Shown: positions 56,635 through 64,000 of the stretch, in pieces
How positions within the stretch are numbered: the first letter of the stretch is position 1
Layout: the number at the start of each line of letters is the position of its first letter
Assembly (NCBI RefSeq): GCF_015353075.1
Contig: NZ_CP064187.1
Location: forward strand, 3,492,501-3,556,500
Direction of reading: 5' to 3'
From: Rhizobium sp. 007
GTDB taxonomy: Bacteria; Pseudomonadota; Alphaproteobacteria; Rhizobiales; Rhizobiaceae
DNA length: 64,000 nucleotides
Made by a program: the position numbers and the translations under genes
The notes under the pieces: model-generated
What the model saw: only the letters and a program-made list of their open reading frames with translations
What the model was told of the DNA's origin: nothing
The model's database searches: none

Positions 56635-56994
56635 TCACGCAGCCAGCGCCCGGGCAACCGCTTTTCGGATGTCTGGAAGTGCAAACGGCTTCGACACGAC
56701 GTCGACGATCTTTTCTGCAAGGTCATCGGCCCGTTCGCGCTGCTCGGCATAGCCCGTCATCAGCAGGATTTTGAGCGCCGGAAAGGCGGATTTCGCCTGA
56801 TGCGCAAGCTCGATGCCGTCCATGACCGGCATGCGGATATCCGAAAGCAGTAGATCGTAGATCCCGTCCTTCAGCTTCTCCAGTCCCTCGGCGCCATCGG
56901 CGGCTTCGTCGGTCTCATGACCGTCAAGGCGCAAGGCCCGGGCGACGAAAGAGCGAAGCGAATCTTCGTCTTCCGTGATCAGAATTTTTGCCAT
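56635..56994 (-). CDS. cpdR: Single-domain response regulator CpdR
   Basis: Receiver-only protein of 119 residues. The phosphoacceptor is Asp52 (LLLSDIRMPVMDG), with acidic pocket EDED near 8-11, Thr in LLMTGYAEQ and Lys in VSKPF. In Caulobacter and Sinorhizobium the unphosphorylated protein recruits ClpXP to destroy cell-cycle proteins. I chose the ATG at 56994. A perfect TTAACCAT octamer, a known CtrA half-site, lies about 90 bases upstream; cpdR is a CtrA target in Caulobacter. Confidence 0.93.
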   Translation of the reverse strand: MAKILITEDEDSLRSFVARALRLDGHETDEAADGAEGLEKLKDGIYDLLLSDIRMPVMDGIELAHQAKSAFPALKILLMTGYAEQRERADDLAEKIVDVVSKPFALPDIRKAVARALAA

Positions 56995-57082
56995 GATGTG
57001 CATCGCTCCGTCTTCATGCCCCGGAACGGAAATTGCACGGCGTTCCTTTTCGATCGGTAAACGAAAGAAGGCGATGGAAGGG

Positions 57083-57090
57083 ATGGTTAA
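57083..57090 (-). promoter_or_regulatory. CtrA-type octamer TTAACCAT upstream of cpdR
   Basis: TTAACCAT on the coding strand of cpdR, centred about 92 bases before its ATG. This octamer is one of the two described CtrA binding motifs. Binding here is inferred. Confidence 0.5.
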
Positions 57091-57114
57091 CAACCCGTCT
57101 TATCCTCGATGAGA

Positions 57115-57657
57115 TCAGGCGTCGCCGGTAACCACGCCGACGTAGGGCAGCTCACGGAAGGCATAGGCGACGTCCATGCCGTAGCCGACGACGAAATAAT
57201 CCGGGCATTCGAAGCCGACATAGTCTGCCTCGAGCTTTTCTTTGCGCTTGACGCTCTTGTCGAGCAGCACGGCGATGCTGACGTTGCGCGCGCCGCGTTC
57301 GTAGAGCAGTTCCTTGGCGAAAAGCAGCGTGCGGCCGGATTCGAGGATGTCGTCGATCAGCAACACGTCGCGATCTTTCACGTCGCTGTCGATATCCTTG
57401 ACGATGCGGACGCCCTGAGAAACCGTTCCCGTGCCGTAGCTGGAAAGCGTGATGAATTCGACTTCAGGCGCAAGCCCGCTGTCGTGTAGCGCGCGGATGA
57501 GGTCTGCGGCGAAAATGAACGACCCCTTTAACACGGCAATGACGAGCAGGTCCTTTGTCGGACCCGCAGCAATGTGCTTTGCCATCGCGTGATTGCGTTC
57601 GGCAATCTGCTCGGCAGTGAAAAGCGGTTCGATAATTTTTCCGCGCACGACAGGCAT
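57115..57657 (-). CDS. hpt: Hypoxanthine phosphoribosyltransferase
   Basis: Purine salvage enzyme joining hypoxanthine or guanine to PRPP. The PRPP loop VLLIDDILESGRTL is at about 97-110, the flap-side VLKGSFIFAADLIRAL at 43-58, and CPDYFVVGYGMDVAYAFREL near the end binds the base. At 180 residues it is full length. I use the ATG at 57657 (MPVVRGKIIEPLFTAEQ). It precedes cpdR on the same strand, but the gap, 120 bases with a CtrA octamer, suggests separate transcription. Confidence 0.95.
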   Translation of the reverse strand: MPVVRGKIIEPLFTAEQIAERNHAMAKHIAAGPTKDLLVIAVLKGSFIFAADLIRALHDSGLAPEVEFITLSSYGTGTVSQGVRIVKDIDSDVKDRDVLLIDDILESGRTLLFAKELLYERGARNVSIAVLLDKSVKRKEKLEADYVGFECPDYFVVGYGMDVAYAFRELPYVGVVTGDA

Positions 57658-57716
57658 ACGGCTAGCTCCATGAAACGAAGGGTAAGCCGTTAGCACATTA
57701 GAAGGGCAGAAACACC

Positions 57717-58376
57717 CTAAGGCATGAACGAAAGCCGGACTTCCGGCATTTTTCCGCCAGAGTGCTGCACGCGTGCCGAAAAGCCGCGGCTCTCGCCACC
57801 ATAGATGACGTCTGCTGGCGGATTGATGACCATGCTGGTCACCAGCCGCTCGCCGCTCATCAGATCGGCGCGGATCGGCCGCACGGTCTGTGTGGTACCA
57901 CTGCCGTTTTCGATGATGCCGTTGATAACCAGGATGCGCATACCATTTGCCTCGCGCGGCGCCACCGTGACATGCGTGAAGTGAAGCGGCGAGGTCAAGG
58001 CAGCAGTATCGCTCCCCGCCAGGCCGGAGAAACCGCCCGTCAGGCCGAAAACGAGAACGAAAAGCATGAAGACCAGGGCTATAAAGCTCTTGAGCGACGC
58101 CTGCTGCAGCCATTCTTCTGCGATCGCGAGAAACATAGTCGCCTTCGAGAAAGCCGCAGGCGTCGCAGGCAACTTGGCAGCGGCAGCGGCGCGCTTACGA
58201 TTGTCATTGAAACTTTTGGCGTTGAAGCCTTGGCTCCGGTTGCCGATAACGACGAATTCGGCATCGGCGACATCAGTCGGACGGCCAGGATAGCGGGGCT
58301 GACGCGCGGCAGGCTCCGGCGGCAAGAAATCGTAGGCGTTGCTCGGCGCGCGGCGCCTGAAGGCGGATGCTTCCAT
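57717..58376 (-). CDS. Conserved single-span membrane protein divergent from ftsEX
   Basis: A protein of 219 residues with no named domain I can identify with confidence. The first 95 residues are basic, Ala-rich and cytoplasmic, followed by one transmembrane helix at about 101-121 (SFIALVFMLFVLVFGLTGGF) and a periplasmic beta-domain of about 95 residues (FTHVTVAPREANGMRILVIN then GIIENGSGTTQTVRPI). That last part looks like a FxLYD/DUF3426-type domain, low confidence. I start at the ATG at 58376. Its position head-to-head with ftsE suggests an envelope or division role. Confidence 0.75.
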   Translation of the reverse strand: MEASAFRRRAPSNAYDFLPPEPAARQPRYPGRPTDVADAEFVVIGNRSQGFNAKSFNDNRKRAAAAAKLPATPAAFSKATMFLAIAEEWLQQASLKSFIALVFMLFVLVFGLTGGFSGLAGSDTAALTSPLHFTHVTVAPREANGMRILVINGIIENGSGTTQTVRPIRADLMSGERLVTSMVINPPADVIYGGESRGFSARVQHSGGKMPEVRLSFMP

Positions 58377-58462
58377 GTTGACGGTCTCTCCCATCTCCAC
58401 ATGGTTTCAGTGCACGGTTAAAATCCGGCATTGAAACGAATCCTGCACAGTCGTAAATTTTA

Positions 58463-58470
58463 ATGGTTAA
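58463..58470 (-). promoter_or_regulatory. CtrA-type octamer TTAACCAT in the ftsE divergent region
   Basis: A second perfect TTAACCAT, on the minus strand, 87-94 bases before the ATG of the divergent membrane protein gene and 113 bases before ftsE. The spacing to the leftward gene is almost the same as at cpdR. Confidence 0.45.
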
Positions 58471-58524
58471 TGCTTCGCTAAGCTTGCCTTCAAACAGGCA
58501 TGTTTCCGACGAAATTCACTGATT

Positions 58525-58543
58525 GTTAACGGTGTTGGTTAAC
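58525..58543 (+). repeat. GTTAAC direct repeat upstream of ftsE
   Basis: Two GTTAAC hexamers, each a palindrome, separated by seven bases, 40 bases before the ftsE start. The spacing is not the CtrA consensus TTAA-N7-TTAA, since here TTAA and TTAA are nine bases apart. Possible regulator or AT-rich promoter element; nothing more can be said. Confidence 0.35.
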
Positions 58544-58582
58544 AAGTCGATGGCGTGAAACCATGAAAGACTGGGCTGCCCG

Positions 58583-59242
58583 TTGATCCATTTCGAGAAT
58601 GTCGGTTTGCGTTACGGCATGGGGCCGGAGATTCTCCGGGACCTCACCTTCGATATTCCGAAAAAGTCCTTTCAGTTCCTGACCGGCCCCTCTGGCGCCG
58701 GCAAGACGACGCTTCTACGCCTGCTTTTTATGTCGCTGCAGCCGACGCGCGGCTTGATCCGCATGTTCGGACGCGACATTTCCGACATCCCGCGGCCGGA
58801 GCTGCCGCTGCTTCGCCGCCGCGTGGGTATCGTCTTCCAGGATTTCCGCCTGCTCGATCATCTCACGACCTATGAGAATGTCGCACTGCCGCTTCGTGTA
58901 CGCGGCAAGGACGAGAGCTCTTATAAGACAGACGTGCTCGAACTGCTGAAATGGGTGGGGCTCGGCGAGCGTATCAATGTGCTTCCGCCGGTGCTTTCCG
59001 GCGGCGAGAAACAGCGCGCGGCGATCGCCCGCGCGCTGATCGACCGGCCCGAGGTTCTGCTTGCCGACGAGCCGACCGGCAACGTCGATCCGCCGATGGC
59101 ACGCCGCCTGTTGAACCTCTTTCTCGAACTCAACCGCCTTGGTACAGCTGTCGTGATCGCAACTCACGATCTGACATTGATGGACCAGGTGGAAGCCCGC
59201 CGCATGATCCTTTCGGAAGGGCATCTTGACGTCTATGATTGA
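58583..59242 (+). CDS. ftsE: Cell division ATP-binding protein FtsE
   Basis: ATPase of the FtsEX complex, which couples the divisome to peptidoglycan hydrolase activation. Walker A GPSGAGKT is at 35-42, the ABC signature is LSGGEKQRAAIARAL, Walker B is VLLADEPTGNVD, and the switch His lies in VIATHDLTL. The 219 residues are standard. The start codon is TTG at 58583; the preceding ATG at 58563 is out of frame. ftsX overlaps its last 8 bases. Confidence 0.96.
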   Translation: MIHFENVGLRYGMGPEILRDLTFDIPKKSFQFLTGPSGAGKTTLLRLLFMSLQPTRGLIRMFGRDISDIPRPELPLLRRRVGIVFQDFRLLDHLTTYENVALPLRVRGKDESSYKTDVLELLKWVGLGERINVLPPVLSGGEKQRAAIARALIDRPEVLLADEPTGNVDPPMARRLLNLFLELNRLGTAVVIATHDLTLMDQVEARRMILSEGHLDVYD

Positions 59243-60248
59243 GCCCGCATCAAAGAACCGCGCGCAAAGCGCCGCCCAAGCACAGCAGAAGCGGGCGGAG
59301 ATGCGCGTGCGGCCAACGGCGCCGATCCTTCCGCCCTCGAATATCCAGGGCAACGCACTGACGGTGGTCATCGCCATCATGGCCTTCCTCGCCTGCCTGA
59401 CGCTTGGCGGCGTCAGCATGGTGCGTTCGACAGCGGCCAGCTGGGAGAGCCAGATTTCCCGCGAGATCACCATCCAGATCAAGCCGGACGACGGCCTCGA
59501 TATGGAAAAGGCGCTAACGCAGGCACGCGATATCGCCATGACCTTTGTCGGCACCAAAAGCGGCCAGATCGTCGATGAGGCGGCAACGGCCCGTCTGCTG
59601 GAGCCATGGCTCGGCAGCGGCCTAGACATCAAGGAGCTTCCCGTCCCCCGCCTCGTGATTATAACCATCGACGAGACGAACCCGCCCGATTTTGACGCGA
59701 TGCGCTCACTTTTGAAGGAGAGCATCCCTCAGGCGTCGCTGGACGATCACCGCACATGGGTCGATCGCCTCGTTTCAATGGCGCATACAACGGTGATGCT
59801 CGGCACCGGCGTGCTGCTGCTCGTCTTCATCGCCATGGTGCTGACGGTCGTCTTTGCGACACGTGGCGCGCTTTCCGGCAACCGCCATATCGTCGAGGTC
59901 TTGCATTTCGTGGGCGCCGAAAGTTCCTTCGTCGCGACTGAATTCCAGAAGCATTTCCTGAAGATCAGTCTCAAGGGATCGGCAATCGGCAGCGCTTTGG
60001 CAGCTCTCTTTTTCTTAGCGGCAGGCTTCCTGCAGAGCCGCACGATTGCGACGCCGCAGACCGATCAAGCCACGGCTCTCTTCGGCACCTTCTCGGTCGG
60101 AGCCCTTGGCTACCTCGGCATTTTTGCGACGATGATCGTCATTGCATTGCTGACGACGCTCACAGCGCGGCTGACCGTGATGCGCACGATCTATGAAATC
60201 GATACGCTGCGCTCCGACCCGACCCGAAGCGATGGCATCGCGAATTGA
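59235..60248 (+). CDS. ftsX: Cell division protein FtsX
   Basis: Membrane partner of FtsE: four helices, with the first at about 45-65 (VVIAIMAFLACLTLGGVSM), a large periplasmic loop (about 70-180) that in E. coli contacts EnvC, and three helices in the last third (MLGTGVLLLVFIAMVLTVVF, LFFLAAGFL, GYLGIFATMIVIALLTTL). It begins with a long basic cytoplasmic lead (1-40) that is usual in rhizobia. The ATG at 59235 overlaps the ftsE end, so translation is coupled. 337 residues. Confidence 0.95.
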   Translation: MIEPASKNRAQSAAQAQQKRAEMRVRPTAPILPPSNIQGNALTVVIAIMAFLACLTLGGVSMVRSTAASWESQISREITIQIKPDDGLDMEKALTQARDIAMTFVGTKSGQIVDEAATARLLEPWLGSGLDIKELPVPRLVIITIDETNPPDFDAMRSLLKESIPQASLDDHRTWVDRLVSMAHTTVMLGTGVLLLVFIAMVLTVVFATRGALSGNRHIVEVLHFVGAESSFVATEFQKHFLKISLKGSAIGSALAALFFLAAGFLQSRTIATPQTDQATALFGTFSVGALGYLGIFATMIVIALLTTLTARLTVMRTIYEIDTLRSDPTRSDGIAN

Positions 60249-60314
60249 ACGGCTCAGTCTTTTTTGCCACGAAAGTGTCTGTTCCCTGCCGCAATCTGCA
60301 TATATTCACGATTT

Positions 60315-61031
60315 ATGACCATGGGCCATACTAGACGCACTCCGATTCGTCCCGACCCGGCGCTAGCCAGCTACGGTGTCGAAACCCTGCGTCGTGGTCC
60401 CCTACGCCGGATGTTGCGATGGGGCGGATTCGCCTTCGTCCTGGCGACCGCGCTGCTTTTCGTCGGCTTCCTGCGGTTCGCCGATTCCGTAACCACCTTG
60501 AAACCTCCGGCCGAACCGAGGGCCGACGCCATCGTCGTTTTGACAGGCGGCTATCAGCGCATCGATCAGGCCGTCGAACTGCTGGAGAAAGGCGCGGGCA
60601 AGCGGCTGCTCATATCGGGCGTTCATCCGTCGACAACGCCGGGGCAGATACGCAAAACCACATCGGCGTCTGCTGATCTTTTCGATTGCTGCGTCGACAT
60701 CGGCTATGACGCAATCGACACGATCGGCAATGCGCAGGAAGCCGCAAACTGGATCCATGCTAAAGGCTACAAGAGCGTTCTGGTCGTCACCAACAACTAC
60801 CACATGCCACGCAGTCTCGCGGAACTCGCCTACGTCGATGCCGATACGCAGTTCATCCCCTACCCGGTCGTCAATTCCGACCTGAAGACCAGGGCCTGGT
60901 TCACCGATCCAAATGCGCTTCGCGTCATGCTCGCCGAATATGCCAAGGTGCTTCTGGCAGGCGCGCGCAACATCACCGGCTTCGGGCGCCATCCGGGCCT
61001 TCGCTCGGCAAGCATCACCGGTCCGAGCTGA
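60315..61031 (+). CDS. YdcF family (DUF218) protein
   Basis: Membrane-anchored protein of 238 residues. A short basic N-terminus leads to one helix at about 35-55 (GGFAFVLATALLFVGFLRF); the DUF218 domain follows: EPRADAIVVLTGGYQRIDQA, then GKRLLISGVHPSTT, then VLVVTNNYHMPRSLAELAYV, with the conserved acidic and His residues. Relatives (SanA, ElyC) concern envelope integrity and lipid-carrier use; the reaction is unknown. I chose the ATG at 60315. It lies 66 bases after ftsX and ahead of plsC. Confidence 0.87.
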   Translation: MTMGHTRRTPIRPDPALASYGVETLRRGPLRRMLRWGGFAFVLATALLFVGFLRFADSVTTLKPPAEPRADAIVVLTGGYQRIDQAVELLEKGAGKRLLISGVHPSTTPGQIRKTTSASADLFDCCVDIGYDAIDTIGNAQEAANWIHAKGYKSVLVVTNNYHMPRSLAELAYVDADTQFIPYPVVNSDLKTRAWFTDPNALRVMLAEYAKVLLAGARNITGFGRHPGLRSASITGPS

Positions 61032-61118
61032 TTTCCATCGAGCGCTTTTTATGAGAGCCATTATCGTGTAGGCAGGGCCAGCCCGCCGTTTGCGCGGATA
61101 CTGGCTTTGGAAAATTTC

Positions 61119-61916
61119 ATGATCGCCCTGCGTTCCGTTCTCTTCAACACGATCTTCTACGCCAACCTCATCATCCGGATGATCGTGCTTTCGCCCTATT
61201 ATTTCGTCGTGCCTCGCAAGACCGCCTATGCGATCCCCAAGAACTGGGCGCTTTCGAACCATTGGCTGATGGAAAAGATCGTCGGGACGACCTTCGAGAT
61301 CGATGGCATAGAGAACCTGCCGGACGGCAGCTACATCCTCGCCCCTAAGCACCAGTCCTTCTGGGACACCTATGCACTGCTGCCCTGGTTGAAAGACCCG
61401 GTTTACATCCTCAAGCGCGAATTGATGTGGATCCCGCTTTTCGGCTGGTATGCGAAAAAACAGCGGATGATCCCGGTCGATCGCGGCGCACGCGGCAAGG
61501 TCATGGTCGAGGTGCTGAAGCGCACAAAGGAAGAGCTTGCGACAGGCCGTCAGCTGATCATCTATCCGGAAGGGACGCGCCGGCCTCCGGGCGCAGAACC
61601 GCTCTACAAATACGGCATTGCCCGCATGTATCGGGATCTCGGCATTCCGGTCGTGCCGGTGGCCATGCATCCCGGCCTTTTCTGGCCGCGCCGCAGCGCC
61701 GTGCGCCGTCCGGGCCATTTCAAGGTTCGCATCCTGCCTGCCATTCCGCCGGGCATGGATCCGGATGCGTTCTTCGAGCACCTAATCGATGTGACCGAGA
61801 AGGCGAGCGACGAACTGCTGGTCGATACGGTGGCGCGCAATCCGCACTTGCCACTGCCGCCGACCGCCGTCGAGAGACTGGCGCAATTGCGGAAGGCAAC
61901 GGCAGCTTCTGCCTAA
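61119..61916 (+). CDS. plsC: 1-acyl-sn-glycerol-3-phosphate acyltransferase
   Basis: Makes phosphatidic acid from lysophosphatidate at the inner membrane. The HX4D motif is HQSFWDTYAL (about 85-94), the phosphate-binding block is IYPEGTRRPPG, and VVPVAMHPGLFWPRR follows. An N-terminal hydrophobic segment (about 10-35) anchors it. 265 residues from the ATG at 61119. It follows the YdcF-like gene by 87 bases, and its end overlaps the convergent cyclotransferase gene by 4 bases. Confidence 0.93.
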   Translation: MIALRSVLFNTIFYANLIIRMIVLSPYYFVVPRKTAYAIPKNWALSNHWLMEKIVGTTFEIDGIENLPDGSYILAPKHQSFWDTYALLPWLKDPVYILKRELMWIPLFGWYAKKQRMIPVDRGARGKVMVEVLKRTKEELATGRQLIIYPEGTRRPPGAEPLYKYGIARMYRDLGIPVVPVAMHPGLFWPRRSAVRRPGHFKVRILPAIPPGMDPDAFFEHLIDVTEKASDELLVDTVARNPHLPLPPTAVERLAQLRKATAASA

Positions 61917-62443
61917 GCGGCCCGCAGCCGCTCGACCTCGCCGGCGACCCGTTCCAGCCAATGGTCGCGAATGCCCATCTCCTTAAGATGCGAGAGCGTA
62001 TTGAAAACATAGGCGTCGTTCGAACCTGACTGACCCTTTGCCGCGTGCACCGTGCGCGCAGCTACAGAGGCATCAAGTGCGCCGGCATACTGGGCGTGGT
62101 CGCGATCAACGATGTAGGCAATTGCCTTGATGTTGCGTCGGCCGGGAAGCGATAGCGGCACATGCCGCTCGAGATAGACGTTGGTGACGAGCTCGCGGGC
62201 GCGCAGATAGTCCATCACCTCGCCGCGCCTTTCCAAGGCCACGCGAAACGCTATGCCGCGGCAGGAGCCGCCGCGATCGAGGCCTAGCACGAGACCTGGG
62301 TTTTGCTGCGTGCCGCGGTGAACCCAGGAATGGACGCATAGTGATCGCCGGTAGCCGTAAACGAGAGCCTGAGAGCGCTCAAGAAACTCGAAGCCCGGAT
62401 TCCACATCAGCGATCCGTAGCCAAATACCCAAAATTCGTCCAT
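61913..62443 (-). CDS. ChaC-like gamma-glutamylcyclotransferase
   Basis: Cytoplasmic enzyme of 176 residues likely to cleave the gamma-glutamyl bond of glutathione or related peptides, releasing 5-oxoproline. The substrate loop FGYGSLMWNPGFEFLERSQA is at 6-25, and VLGLDRGGSCRGIAFRV and YLERHVPLSLP follow; the Glu for catalysis should be within the block ARELVTNVYLERH. The ATG at 62443 is clear. It converges on plsC and is divergent from the DUF2125 gene, with 52 bases between. Confidence 0.9.
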   Translation of the reverse strand: MDEFWVFGYGSLMWNPGFEFLERSQALVYGYRRSLCVHSWVHRGTQQNPGLVLGLDRGGSCRGIAFRVALERRGEVMDYLRARELVTNVYLERHVPLSLPGRRNIKAIAYIVDRDHAQYAGALDASVAARTVHAAKGQSGSNDAYVFNTLSHLKEMGIRDHWLERVAGEVERLRAA

Positions 62444-62495
62444 ATCGCAGGCCAGACCGAAATTCCCATTCGCGATTCACCATTGGAGAACCATC

Positions 62496-63497
62496 ATGGC
62501 AGCGTCAAGCCAATCCGGCAGCGGCAGAAAATTCTGGTTGCTCGGCTTGGGCATCGTTCTGGTGATCGCGGTCTATACCGGCGGCTGGTTTTACGCAGCC
62601 GCCCACCTCAAGGAGACCGTGCTCAAGGTTATTGCGCCGCGCAGCACGGCGGGCGTCAGCGGCGAATGCGCCGATATCGACTTTCGCGGCTATCCGTTCC
62701 GCATTGGCCTCTATTGCTCGAAAGTGGGTGTGGATGACAACACGAACGGCGTCTCCGCTTCCTTTGGCGAACTTCGTTCCGCAGCCCAGGTTTACGCGCC
62801 GGGCCATATCGTCTGGGAACTCGATTCGCCGGCTGAAATCCGCACGGCAAACGGCCTTTCGATCTCGGCGCAGTGGGCAAACCTGCAATCCAGCCTGGTG
62901 ACGAGGCTGAGGGGCATCGATCGCACCTCCATGATCATCGACGGCCTGAAGGCGACCGCTGTTTCCTCCTATACCGGGCAAACGGTCAATGTCGATGCAG
63001 GACGCACGGAAGTCCATCTCCGCCAGAATGCAGGCGATCTCGACGGTGCCTTCTCACTCCAGGATGCAAATGCCGTCATCAAGGACTGGCCGCAGGTCTT
63101 CCCGAAATTCTCGGCGAGCGCCGATATCACCCTTGCAGGCAAAGGCGGAATGATCGACGGAAGCGATCCGCAAGGGCTTTATGGGGCAAGCGGAGAGCTG
63201 CGCAAGGCCGTCGCCGATATCGGCGACGGCAAGGTGATGAGTTTGACGGGCCCCTTCTCCTTCGATGAGCAAGGCTTTTTGTCCGGAAAGTTCAAGCTGG
63301 AGATCGAGCAACTCGGCCCCTGGCGCGACAGCCTGAAAAAGGCCCTCCCGGAAATCGCCAAGACCGTCGATACCGCCGCCAAGCTTCTAAAGGCGCTCGC
63401 GGTCGGCGGCGACAGGGTTTCGGTCGACCTCGTCGTCCAGCACGGCAATGCCACCGTAGGCGGCTTCATCCCGCTCGGCACGATTCCGCCGATCTGA
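62496..63497 (+). CDS. DUF2125 domain-containing protein
   Basis: Envelope protein of 333 residues, role unknown. An N-terminal anchor helix (about 12-35, FWLLGLGIVLVIAVYTGGWF) precedes the DUF2125 region, with its conserved SGECADIDFRGYPFRIGLYC at about 52-72 and two Cys that could pair. The rest is beta-rich, like AsmA-type or lipid-binding periplasmic proteins. The ATG at 62496 fits. The gene is divergent from the cyclotransferase and convergent with the prephenate dehydrogenase gene, with three bases between. Confidence 0.88.
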   Translation: MAASSQSGSGRKFWLLGLGIVLVIAVYTGGWFYAAAHLKETVLKVIAPRSTAGVSGECADIDFRGYPFRIGLYCSKVGVDDNTNGVSASFGELRSAAQVYAPGHIVWELDSPAEIRTANGLSISAQWANLQSSLVTRLRGIDRTSMIIDGLKATAVSSYTGQTVNVDAGRTEVHLRQNAGDLDGAFSLQDANAVIKDWPQVFPKFSASADITLAGKGGMIDGSDPQGLYGASGELRKAVADIGDGKVMSLTGPFSFDEQGFLSGKFKLEIEQLGPWRDSLKKALPEIAKTVDTAAKLLKALAVGGDRVSVDLVVQHGNATVGGFIPLGTIPPI

Positions 63498-63500
63498 GGC

Positions 63501-64000
63501 TCAGTTCGTCTTCGTGTCCTGCGCATGTGGGCGGCCAAAGTCTGGCGTATCCACATCCTGTCCCGCCTGGACGATCGAGCGGCGGATTGCGCGAGTGCGG
63601 CTGAAGAGCTCGAAAAGCTTGTCGCCCTCGCCCCAGCGGATCGCGCGCTGCAGATAGGCAAGATCTTCCGAAAAGCGCGCCAGCATTTCAAGGATCGCAT
63701 CCTTGTTGTGCAGGCAGACGTCGCGCCACATCGTCGGATCGGAGGCCGCAAGGCGCGTAAAGTCGCGAAAGCCGGAGGCGGAGTATTTGATGACTTCCGA
63801 TTCCGTCACGGTTTCCAGATCGTCGGCCGTGCCGACAATATTGTAGGCAATGATGTGCGGCAGGTGCGAGACGATGGCGAGCACCTTGTCGTGGTGGTCG
63901 GCGTCCATCTCATCGACCTTGGAGCCAAGGCTTTCCCAGAATTTACGAAGCTTCTTGAGCGCACCCTCATCCGTGCCTGCAATCGGCGTGAAGATGCACC
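63501..64000 (-). CDS. Prephenate/arogenate dehydrogenase (3' part)
   Basis: C-terminal part of a TyrA/TyrC-type dehydrogenase of tyrosine synthesis; the gene runs beyond the window edge. Visible blocks read CIFTPIAGTDEGALKKLRKF and WESLGSKVDEMDADHHDKV, then VSHLPHIIAYNIVGTA with the conserved His-Pro pair, and FRDFTRLAASDPTMWRDVCL, the family's helical end. The NAD-binding domain should lie to the right of 64000. The gene is truncated by the window, not by mutation. Confidence 0.9.
   Translation of the reverse strand, partial: CIFTPIAGTDEGALKKLRKFWESLGSKVDEMDADHHDKVLAIVSHLPHIIAYNIVGTADDLETVTESEVIKYSASGFRDFTRLAASDPTMWRDVCLHNKDAILEMLARFSEDLAYLQRAIRWGEGDKLFELFSRTRAIRRSIVQAGQDVDTPDFGRPHAQDTKTN

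Overview
The window looks like chromosomal DNA of an alphaproteobacterium of the Rhizobium/Agrobacterium group. This rests on high GC content, on protein types typical of rhizobia (DUF4167, DUF1178, DUF2125, TIGR02302, EI-Ntr/PtsP, CpdR, an EtfBA pair, a GAF-containing PTS enzyme) and on gene orders such as prmC-prfA-ptsP-lysC and ftsE-ftsX. The genus is inferred from recalled family resemblance; no database search was possible. I annotate about 68 protein genes or gene remnants and one tRNA. There are no rRNA genes, insertion sequences or CRISPR arrays.

Layout. 0.2-6.4 kb: an M23 peptidase, clpB with a strong terminator, a LysE exporter and a DUF4167 protein. 6.7-12.3 kb: a leftward block prmC-prfA-ptsP-lysC (translation termination, nitrogen PTS, aspartate kinase). 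12.6-19.2 kb: a zinc-ribbon adenylate cyclase, a DUF421 pair, a decayed cysteine hydrolase, an amidase, ubiG, and a leftward grxC / carbon-nitrogen hydrolase / DUF1178 cluster beside a decayed comF. 19.9-24.9 kb: a methyltransferase, a solitary Flp pilin, mutT, a GNAT protein, argJ and a parvulin PPIase. 25.1-32.3 kb: secA with terminator, a flippase plus FemAB-like acyltransferase pair, and an acyl-CoA synthetase. 32.5-35.5 kb: an aldo/keto reductase, and a TetR regulator divergent from an MFS transporter.

35.7-37.9 kb is the only clear accessory region. It starts with tRNA-Leu(CAA), has a frameshifted tyrosine integrase remnant right at the tRNA 3' end, then a DUF1643 gene, a small orphan gene, an orphan secreted protein and another small orphan. 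It reads as the residue of a tRNA-integrated element.

38-47 kb: a cNMP-domain antiporter, a YqaA-type membrane protein, DsbB, an HNH endonuclease, a DNA glycosylase head-to-head with gluQ, a BrkB family protein, an SDR, a HIG1-type small membrane protein, a cobalamin adenosyltransferase and a rhomboid protease. 47.3-56.5 kb: etfBA-hbdA (acyl-CoA oxidation), tlpA, then argH-lptM-lysA and a TIGR02302 protein. 56.6-64 kb: cpdR, hpt, ftsEX with a divergent membrane protein, a YdcF-like protein, plsC, a ChaC-like cyclotransferase, a DUF2125 protein and the end of a prephenate dehydrogenase gene.

Most promising second-look items: two genes (a cysteine hydrolase and comF) whose two ends survive around internal deletions; the tRNA-Leu element remnant; two perfect TTAACCAT octamers (CtrA-type) upstream of cpdR and in the ftsE intergenic region; a palindrome in front of etfBA; and the flippase/FemAB-like pair of unknown substrate. 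I did not find a clear, wholly new multi-gene system; most of the window is conserved housekeeping DNA.
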